Assembly (NCBI GenBank): GCA_016196415.1
Contig: JACPXS010000073.1
Coordinates: forward strand, 1-5,518
Length of the DNA stretch: 5,518 nucleotides
Reading direction: 5' to 3'
Source of the DNA: Candidatus Omnitrophota bacterium
Lineage (GTDB): Bacteria; Omnitrophota; Koll11; Aquiviventales; Aquiviventaceae
The position numbers were made by a program, and so were the translations under genes. The first letter of the stretch is position 1. Every line of letters begins with the position of its first letter. A model generated the notes under the pieces. The model searched no databases, was not told the DNA's origin, and saw only the letters and a list, made by a program, of their open reading frames with translations. This document shows, piece by piece, positions 1 to 4,484 of the stretch.

Positions 1-97
1 CTCTTGCCTCGAGCCTTGAGCCTCGAACCTTGAGCGCTGCGGGAGTTTTTCCGCAGCCTGCTAGAGCCTTGAGCAACGCTCATGTTGAGAGAGATTC
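1..97. repeat. Non-coding left edge with 14-bp tandem repeat and hairpin
   Basis: This non-coding stretch lies downstream of the pseudopilin gene. Two near-identical 14-bp units sit back to back: CCTCGAGCCTTGAG at 7-20 and CCTCGAACCTTGAG at 21-34, one base different. A partial copy, GAGCCTTGAGC, occurs at 64-74. A hairpin with a perfect 7-bp stem follows: GCTGCGG at 36-42 and CCGCAGC at 51-57, with an 8-nt loop. It has no T-run on the exit side of the minus-strand transcript, so it is a poor candidate for an intrinsic terminator. No reading frame in this piece can be supported as a gene. Confidence 0.6.
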
Positions 98-556
98 TTA
101 GGAGGGCCGGTGCCGCAAATACGTAATGAACGTGAACGGACGGCCGTCACGAATCCCCTGCGTGGGCCGGACCGTGACTTCCACGACCTTCACCCGGGTA
201 GGATCAAGCAGATGCTCGATCGATGAGGCGGTAATCATCGTCGTCACCTCAAACCCGTTTTCTTCGATGGTGGTCTTCCCCTCGGTCAGCTCCTCCCACG
301 GTTTGAGCTTGAGCGATTCGATCGTCCGTTGTGCCACCATGACGACCCGGCTCCTGACTTCCGCGCGTTGAGACGCTCGCAACCCGACAGGAAAAACGCG
401 CATCGCGCCCACCAGCCCCACGGACAGGATGGCCATTGAGATGACCAGTTCCACCAAGGAGAAACCGGTTCGCGCGTTGGCGCGTTGGCCCGTTGGCGCG
501 TTGGTCCCTTCCAACGGGCAAACGCGAAAACACGCCAACGCGCAACCAACAATCAT
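98..556 (-). CDS. Minor pseudopilin (prepilin-type), GspI/PilV-like
   Basis: This 152-residue protein is a prepilin-like subunit of a type II secretion or type IV pilus machine. A prepilin peptidase should cut it and methylate it, and it should then join the pilus tip or pseudopilus through its hydrophobic helix. The cleavage motif is TG|FSLVE, cut between Gly31 and Phe32, with the conserved Glu at +5 (Glu36). A hydrophobic helix follows (about 34-50), then a roughly 100-residue soluble part. A mature length near 121 residues suits a GspI/PilV-type minor pilin; the exact subtype is inferred. The ATG at 556-554 overlaps the TGA of the upstream gspF-like gene as ATGA, which supports this start and coupled translation. 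Oddly, the 31-residue leader is encoded mostly by 8-bp repeats. An in-frame TTG (codon 15) would give a shorter leader and cannot be excluded. Confidence 0.88.
   Translation of the reverse strand: MIVGCALACFRVCPLEGTNAPTGQRANARTGFSLVELVISMAILSVGLVGAMRVFPVGLRASQRAEVRSRVVMVAQRTIESLKLKPWEELTEGKTTIEENGFEVTTMITASSIEHLLDPTRVKVVEVTVRPTQGIRDGRPFTFITYLRHRPS
473..542. repeat. 8-bp repeat array, four direct copies then inverted copies
   Basis: Four 8-bp units of CGCGTTGG run in tandem at 473-480, 481-488, 489-496 (one change, CCCGTTGG) and 497-504. After a 6-nt spacer the same word returns on the other strand: CCAACGGG at 511-518, two diverged units (CAAACGCG at 519-526, AAAACACG at 527-534), and CCAACGCG at 535-542. 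The whole is an imperfect inverted repeat with 32-bp arms. It lies inside the 5' end of the pseudopilin gene, between its start codon and the prepilin cleavage motif. Confidence 0.85.
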
Positions 557-1620
557 CCGAGCAGCTTGGTCAGCGACATGAGCGGCAAGAACATGGCGAT
601 GACGATAAAACCCACCACGCCTCCCACGAAGACAATCAAGAGCGGCTCCAACAACTGCGCGAGACCCGCCAACTGGACTTCCACTTCTTCTTCGTAATTG
701 TCGGCGACTTGCATCAACATCCGGTCGAGCTGCCCCGTCTCTTCCCCAAGGGCCACCATGCGCGTCACCAGGGGGGGAAACACGCCGGAAAGCTCCATGG
801 GGCGCGCGAGCGATTCCCCCACTTTCAAGCTTCGCTCGACATCTTGGAGGGCCGCGTCGATCACGACGTTCGTCACGGTTGCCCGCACCGTTTCAAGCGC
901 GCTCAGAATCGGGACCCCGCTGGTAATGAGCGTCCCCAGCGTCCGGGCAAACCGGGAGATGAGCAGCCGCTCCACCAGCGAACCAAAAACCGGCGCGTGA
1001 AGCATCGCTTGGTCAAGCAGCCGTCGGCCCATAGGGGTATGGAGCCACGTCCTGAAGAGCAGCCCCATCCCGACCAGCATCAGGAGCACCATCCACCACC
1101 ACTGACGAATCATCGTGCACATCCCCACGAGGATCCGAGTCGGCAGCGGGAGCGCGGAACCCAGCTCCGTGAACATCCCAAGAAAAGTTGGAACGACGAA
1201 CGCCATGAGCACAATTAGAATCCCCACCGCCGCCACCATGACAAACGCGGGATACATCAACGCGCTTTTGACGCGCTCGCGCAGACGTGCTTGCTTTTCA
1301 AGCAACTCGGCCAACCGCTTCAGAATTTCATCGAGCAGGCCGCCGATTTCCCCCGCGCGAACCATGTTGACGTAAAACGTGGGAAACCACGTGGGATGAG
1401 AGGAGAGCGCTTCGGAGAGTTTGACGCCGGATTCAACATCGGTCGCGATCACGCCAAACACGTCTCGTAGCGGCCCGGGATCAAGCTGGTCACTGACCGT
1501 CCGCAGCGCTCTCAGAAGCGGCATGCCGGCTTTCACGAGCGTCGCCAGTTGGCGCGTACTTAAGACAAGCTGCCCCCGGCCAGAGCCACCCCATCGAAAC
1601 GCACCTCGACGTTGGCCCAT
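553..1620 (-). CDS. GspF/PilC-family inner-membrane platform protein, short N-terminus
   Basis: This 355-residue polytopic inner-membrane protein is of the type II secretion F / pilus PilC family, which links the assembly ATPase to the growing (pseudo)pilus. Two homologous T2SSF domains are visible at about 22-145 and 222-345. Each has the family pattern: an RxLxTLxxxGxPxLxAL start, then GxxLxEAL or GESLARPM, then an AGEIGGLLDEIL or GEETGQLDRML segment. Hydrophobic membrane segments are at about 122-150, 174-189 and 325-350. The family is usually about 400 residues; here the first domain starts after only some 20 residues, so the usual N-terminal cytoplasmic segment is missing. An in-frame TGA lies two codons before the ATG, and I saw no matching N-terminal segment in the other frames upstream, so no simple frameshift explains it. 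The stop overlaps the pseudopilin start (ATGA). The Shine-Dalgarno is weak. Confidence 0.93.
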   Translation of the reverse strand: MGQRRGAFRWGGSGRGQLVLSTRQLATLVKAGMPLLRALRTVSDQLDPGPLRDVFGVIATDVESGVKLSEALSSHPTWFPTFYVNMVRAGEIGGLLDEILKRLAELLEKQARLRERVKSALMYPAFVMVAAVGILIVLMAFVVPTFLGMFTELGSALPLPTRILVGMCTMIRQWWWMVLLMLVGMGLLFRTWLHTPMGRRLLDQAMLHAPVFGSLVERLLISRFARTLGTLITSGVPILSALETVRATVTNVVIDAALQDVERSLKVGESLARPMELSGVFPPLVTRMVALGEETGQLDRMLMQVADNYEEEVEVQLAGLAQLLEPLLIVFVGGVVGFIVIAMFLPLMSLTKLLG

Positions 1621-1766
1621 GGCGTATCAACCCGCCCACAGCTCAGGGGACTCGTTGGGGAGCTGAGACACGACGCTTGAGGGGAACCGCGGGGACCATG
1701 ATACACGGCCTGGCCTTCGCCAGCGTAATGGGCGAAGACGACCGGTGAGAGAAATTCTGGCTGCGT
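1621..1766. other. 146-bp gap with two small hairpins
   Basis: This gap separates the coiled-coil gene from the gspF-like gene. It holds a 7-bp stem with a 9-nt loop (CTTCGCC at 1715-1721, GGCGAAG at 1731-1737) and a 6-bp stem (CAGCTC at 1639-1644, GAGCTG at 1660-1665) close upstream of the gspF-like start. Neither is followed by a T-run, so neither is a clear terminator. All three minus-strand frames give no gene. Whether transcription passes through cannot be told from the sequence. Confidence 0.4.
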
Positions 1767-2702
1767 TCACGGGCTGCTTTGGACCGCCAGATCACCGACT
1801 TGTAACGGGCCTGGGGTCTGCGTGCGAACCACGTCGCACGCTGAGATCTGAGGGCGCACACGGACGACCGTGGCCCGGCCGACAGCGTTTGCTCCTCTCA
1901 GGATATCGAACGTCATGCCGATCCGAACCCCGTCCATGCTCCCTTTGTCCACCACAATGAAGTTATGCGGGCCATTGACTTCAAGGATGCGGCCGCGCAC
2001 GGTGCTGGCCATCCCCGCCTGATCCTTCCGGACGATGATCGGGGGCAGCTCAACCGCTCCCGGAATCGATGACGGCAGCGTCTCGCCGCCCGCTGCGCGG
2101 GCTGGCGCGGTCTCCGGCCCCACCGAGCTCACGATGTTCAGGCCGGGCTGAGGCGCCTCACTCGCCACAGCCAATTGTTCGGACAGTTTCTTATAATCCC
2201 GGTCAAGCAGGAGGAACCGCTCGCGCCAGCGCCTGACTGAGCGCCCCAAATCCGCTTCCGTCTCCTCAAGATGCTGCACCCGCTGCCGCGCCGTATCCCG
2301 CTCCGTGGTTAGACGACTGAGCTGATCCCGAGACTGGGAGCGCTCTTCGCTCAATTGCCCGCTGAGCTGCTCATAGTGGTCCTGAAACTCCTTCAGGCTC
2401 GCCCGAGAGCGTTCAAGATCCGCCGAGGCCGATGACAGCTGCGTGCGCAGGGAGGCTATTCGCTCATTCAGCTCTTTTCGCTCAGCCTGGAGAGTTCCGA
2501 TTTGCTGCATCAGCTCCTGGTTTTGGGTCTCTAACTGCGTCGCGCGCTGTTGGCTCACCTCGAGTTGTTGCCGTAGCTGGTTCACCTGCTGCACCTTGCC
2601 CTGCAACGCGACCCCCATCACGCCAAAGACCCCAAGGGCCACCAGGAACGGAAGGAGACGTTTTGCAGCGAGGCCGGCCGGAGGGAGATTAGGAAAAGGC
2701 AT
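1767..2702 (-). CDS. Membrane-anchored coiled-coil protein with C-terminal beta domain
   Basis: This 311-residue protein has no family I can name with certainty. Residues 16-33 form a single membrane anchor after a short N-terminus with one Lys-Arg pair. Residues about 36-180 are a long, Gln/Glu/Arg-rich heptad-like coiled coil. A Pro/Ala-rich linker spans about 181-232. The C-terminus (about 234-307) looks like a small beta domain, with GRILEVNGPHNFIVVDKG, then MDGVRIGMTFDILR, then GRATVVRVRP. This resembles the C-terminal barrel of FlgT-like and related envelope proteins. The likely topology is a cytoplasmic N-terminus with the coil and beta domain in the periplasm. GAGG lies 5 nt before the ATG. 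Its place upstream of the gspF-like gene suggests an accessory of the pilus machine, but a 146-bp gap makes that inference weak. MreC-like scaffolds are an alternative comparison by architecture. Confidence 0.85.
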   Translation of the reverse strand: MPFPNLPPAGLAAKRLLPFLVALGVFGVMGVALQGKVQQVNQLRQQLEVSQQRATQLETQNQELMQQIGTLQAERKELNERIASLRTQLSSASADLERSRASLKEFQDHYEQLSGQLSEERSQSRDQLSRLTTERDTARQRVQHLEETEADLGRSVRRWRERFLLLDRDYKKLSEQLAVASEAPQPGLNIVSSVGPETAPARAAGGETLPSSIPGAVELPPIIVRKDQAGMASTVRGRILEVNGPHNFIVVDKGSMDGVRIGMTFDILRGANAVGRATVVRVRPQISACDVVRTQTPGPLQVGDLAVQSSP

Positions 2703-2940
2703 CCCGCCTCATCAAGAGGGTCACGCAGCTCAGGCCTTCTTGAGGAGCGATCCCCCCCCGCATTGGGCCTTGAGCTCGGGCGGCTGGGGCTGATCCTGGA
2801 TCAGCCCACCAGCACATCGCTCTGGCAATCGGTTGAATCCTGATCCCCTCCATGCACTTGCTGGCCAAACCCGTCGCCTGTGGGGCACGATCCCGTCTCG
2901 AGACACTCCAGCCGTCTGAGGGCTGGTCTGCGTGTTCCAA
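2703..2940. other. 238-bp intergenic region with two hairpins
   Basis: The region lies between the ROK gene stop and the coiled-coil gene start, and I see no gene in it. Its strongest element is a long hairpin at 2783-2813: GCTGGGGCTGATC pairs with GATCAGCCACCAGC around a 3-nt loop, 13 bp with one bulged A. A second, 6-bp stem (CCAGCC at 2908-2913, GGCTGG at 2921-2926) lies 14 nt beyond the ROK stop on the minus strand. Neither has a T-run, so an intrinsic terminator is not supported, although either could stabilise a 3' end or pause polymerase. Confidence 0.5.
2783..2813. repeat. 13-bp hairpin with 3-nt loop
   Basis: The inner stem GGGCTGATC (2787-2795) and GATCAGCCC (2799-2807) is a perfect 9-bp match around the loop CTG. 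Re-pairing with one bulged A at 2808 extends it to GCTGG/CCAGC outside, giving 13 bp. It is a compact palindrome of the kind found as dispersed intergenic (REP-like) elements, but only one copy is present here, so repeat status is inferred. Confidence 0.5.
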
Positions 2941-4173
2941 TTAGGCTTGGATGAACACTTCCCCAATGACCCAACACGCGGCCCCCAGCGCAACGACGTT
3001 TTCTCCTAACTGCGCCGGTAGCATGTCCACGAGACTTGCCGGCTCTTCGTACGCGTACTTTTTCACAGAGCGCCATACCGGTTCCAGCAACATGGACCCA
3101 GCCTTCTCAATCCCTCCCCCGATGATCACGACATCGGGATTCAGCAGATTGACTAAATAGGCGATCCGGATGCCCAACTGCATCGCGGCATGCTCCACGA
3201 GATCGCGCGCGAGCTGATCCCCATTCTGAGCCGCCCGCAGGACGGTGTCCAAGTCGATCGAGTCGAGCTGCCCCTCGACCAATTCGTGCATGGCCGTTTC
3301 GTGGCCTTCCTGGATGAGCTTCTTGGCCTGCGAGGCCAGTCCCAATCCCCAGGCATTGGATAAGACAAACGATGGGACCTTGATCCATTTCAGGTAATCA
3401 TCATCGGAAGGCAAGAAGACGCCTAGTTCCCCCGCGCTGCCTCCCGAGCCCCAGTAGATGTGCCCGTTGATAATGAGGCTCGCCCCCACATCCGAGTAGA
3501 GGTAAATCACATTCCTCGCCGGACGATCGAGGCCCAAACGGAATTCGCCGTAGCCGGCGAGCGTGGAATTATTCCCCATGAGCACAGGGAGCCGCAATTC
3601 CGCTTCTAATTGGTCGCGCATGGCGACGTAGTTCGTCCGAATGCCGTGACGGGACGTTTCACGGATCGTTCCCGCTCGCTCATCCATGACCCCAGGCAAC
3701 CCGACGCCGATCCCTTGAATTTTCTTGGTGTCAACCGGACTGCTCTTGAAGAACTCTCGGATCATTTCACCCAATCCCTGCAGCAGGCGATCCATGTCGT
3801 GCGCGGCGTGCGGCCTGACCGCTCGATGGACAAGCTGCCCTCGCAGGTCAGTCATGACCATGATGGTTTGGCTGCTCGAGCCATCGATCTGCCCCACATC
3901 GATGCCGACGGCAAAACCGGCCTTCGCGTTGAGTTCGACAAGGATCGGTTTCCGTCCACCCGTTGAAATATCAAAGCCGCGTTCGAGTACCAACCCCCGC
4001 TTGATAAACTCATTGATGTAGTTTGAAACCGTGACGATATTAAACCCGGCGCCCTGCGACAACTCGGTCCGCGTCAAGGCCCCTCGCTGCCGGAGCAACT
4101 CGAGAATCTGAAAACTCTTCTCTTCTCGTTCAGTCAACTGGTACTGATCGAGAAGAAAGCGCCGCTTAATCAT
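2941..4173 (-). CDS. ROK-family transcriptional regulator, kinase site degenerate
   Basis: This 410-residue protein has the usual length and layout of NagC/XylR-type ROK regulators. Residues about 17-66 form a winged helix-turn-helix (recognition stretch near FNIVTVSNYINEFIKRGLV), ending in the STGGRKP wing (70-76). A ROK sugar-kinase-like domain follows: GIDVG at 90-94, GVGLPGVMD at 156-164, and IIGGGIEKAG at 350-359. Catalytic features look lost. The family motif EN-D-AN reads GNNST (200-204), so the catalytic Asp is Asn202. The phosphate loops GGTK and GTGIG are replaced by QIDGSSSQT and SDVGA. The zinc motif (GEIGH...CxCGxxGC) reads GELGVFLPSDDDYLKW, with no His or Cys. It should therefore sense a ligand and bind DNA rather than phosphorylate sugar. 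The ligand is unknown. It is divergent from the outer-membrane gene at 4485, a plausible target. Confidence 0.93.
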   Translation of the reverse strand: MIKRRFLLDQYQLTEREEKSFQILELLRQRGALTRTELSQGAGFNIVTVSNYINEFIKRGLVLERGFDISTGGRKPILVELNAKAGFAVGIDVGQIDGSSSQTIMVMTDLRGQLVHRAVRPHAAHDMDRLLQGLGEMIREFFKSSPVDTKKIQGIGVGLPGVMDERAGTIRETSRHGIRTNYVAMRDQLEAELRLPVLMGNNSTLAGYGEFRLGLDRPARNVIYLYSDVGASLIINGHIYWGSGGSAGELGVFLPSDDDYLKWIKVPSFVLSNAWGLGLASQAKKLIQEGHETAMHELVEGQLDSIDLDTVLRAAQNGDQLARDLVEHAAMQLGIRIAYLVNLLNPDVVIIGGGIEKAGSMLLEPVWRSVKKYAYEEPASLVDMLPAQLGENVVALGAACWVIGEVFIQA

Positions 4174-4176
4174 GTG

Positions 4177-4191
4177 TACTATTCTTTAGTA
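4177..4191. promoter_or_regulatory. Candidate operator upstream of the ROK gene
   Basis: An inverted repeat TACTA-TTCTT-TAGTA (5-bp arms, 5-nt spacer) lies 3 nt upstream of the ROK start codon, in an A+T-rich island between G+C-rich stretches. ROK regulators of the NagC/XylR type commonly bind A+T-rich dyads and repress their own gene, so this is a reasonable site for autoregulation. The arms are short and no second copy is seen upstream of the divergent gene, so this is an inference. Confidence 0.35.
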
Positions 4192-4233
4192 GTTCAATTT
4201 GCCGGGGCCTACGACCGAGCCGGGGGCCCCCCG

Positions 4234-4257
4234 TGGTGTTGCTTGGCAACACCAAGC
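4234..4257. promoter_or_regulatory. Two mutually exclusive overlapping hairpins
   Basis: TGGTGTTGC (4234-4242) pairs perfectly with GCAACACCA (4246-4254) around the loop TTG. The same bases can instead form GCTTGG (4241-4246) with CCAAGC (4252-4257), 6 bp around a 5-nt loop. The two stems share bases and cannot form together. The first is far stronger, so a switch is only a possibility; a simple dyad or repeat remnant is equally likely. Confidence 0.4.
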
Positions 4258-4310
4258 AGCGGGGGTCGGCGACGGGAGTGCCGCCCGCGCGCCGCAGGCG
4301 GAGGCCCGCT

Positions 4311-4342
4311 GCCTGCCTGCCGAAGCCTCGGCGCAGGCAGGC
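4311..4342. repeat. REP-like palindrome, 10-bp stem
   Basis: GCCTGCCTGC (4311-4320) and GCAGGCAGGC (4333-4342) are exact reverse complements around a 12-nt loop in which CGA and TCG can pair further. The motif has the look of the dispersed intergenic palindromes common in genomes of uncultured bacteria. Only one copy lies in this window, so its repeat nature is inferred. Confidence 0.5.
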
Positions 4343-4391
4343 GCCACCCGTCAAACTGAGGCAGTACCTTCAAAGGGGTACCCTACCCGCC

Positions 4392-4403
4392 TGCACCGGT
4401 GCA
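4392..4403. promoter_or_regulatory. 12-bp perfect palindrome TGCACCGGTGCA
   Basis: TGCACCGGTGCA equals its own reverse complement. It lies about 43 nt upstream of the candidate -35 of the plus-strand outer-membrane gene, a position suited to a dimeric regulator. Which protein would bind is unknown. Palindromes of this length do arise by chance. Confidence 0.3.
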
Positions 4404-4445
4404 TCGCGGAACCGAAAACCCCTTGAGGAGATTCCGACCTTTCTA

Positions 4446-4472
4446 TTGACTTCCCACGCGAAGTTACATAAG
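4446..4472 (+). promoter_or_regulatory. Candidate promoter of the outer-membrane gene
   Basis: TTGACT (4446-4451) matches the -35 consensus in five of six places. CATAAG (4467-4472) is a possible -10 after a short 15-nt spacer, or TAAGCT (4469-4474) after 17 nt with a poorer match. Either would leave a leader of only a few bases before the ATG at 4485, which fits the lack of a Shine-Dalgarno there. The same TTG could instead be an upstream start codon, so the call is weak. Confidence 0.25.
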
Positions 4473-4484
4473 CTGCTTCCCCAG

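Larger units (their letters stand above)
4174..4484. other. 311-bp divergent intergenic region, palindrome-rich
   Basis: No gene is supported in this gap between two divergent genes. From left to right it holds an A+T-rich dyad beside the ROK start (4177-4191), a 9-bp hairpin with a 3-nt loop (4234-4254) overlapping an alternative 6-bp stem, a 10-bp hairpin (4311-4342), a GTACC/GGTAC dyad (4364-4381), a 12-bp perfect palindrome (4392-4403), and a possible -35 TTGACT (4446-4451). The middle is strongly G+C-rich and the two ends are A+T-rich, as expected if promoters lie at the ends. Confidence 0.6.

Noticed and set aside
1..34. tRNA 3' end on the minus strand, suggested by GGTTCGAGGC resembling a T-loop
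   Set aside because: No acceptor stem, anticodon arm or CCA-like end could be fitted; the word is part of the 14-bp tandem repeat.
473..542. CRISPR array
   Set aside because: Units are 8 bp with no spacers between them, and they lie within a coding gene.
493..1218. A 241-codon open frame on the plus strand, rich in His, Pro, Arg and Gln
   Set aside because: It lies opposite the well-supported gspF-like gene, and its composition is that of an antisense shadow, with no domain or hydrophobic pattern.
1643..1861. Frameshifted N-terminus of the gspF-like protein, or a separate small gene
   Set aside because: The translation (Arg/Ser-rich) has no resemblance to the GspF N-terminal segment and overlaps the end of the coiled-coil gene.
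2149..2160. 12-bp perfect palindrome TGAGGCGCCTCA
   Set aside because: It lies inside the coiled-coil gene in its linker region, where codon choice explains it well enough; no regulatory context.
2908..2926. Intrinsic terminator of the ROK gene
   Set aside because: The stem is only 6 bp and no T-run follows it on the minus strand.
3610..3966. Plus-strand open frame of 118 codons
   Set aside because: It is fully antisense to the ROK gene and shows no protein-like features or ribosome binding site.
2941..4173. Active glucokinase or other ROK sugar kinase
   Set aside because: The protein has a DNA-binding domain, and both the catalytic Asp and the phosphate-binding loops are altered.
4199..4426. 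Small plus-strand gene in the divergent gap
   Set aside because: The frame overlaps hairpins and G+C-rich repeats, has no ribosome binding site, and its product is low-complexity Ala/Pro/Arg sequence.
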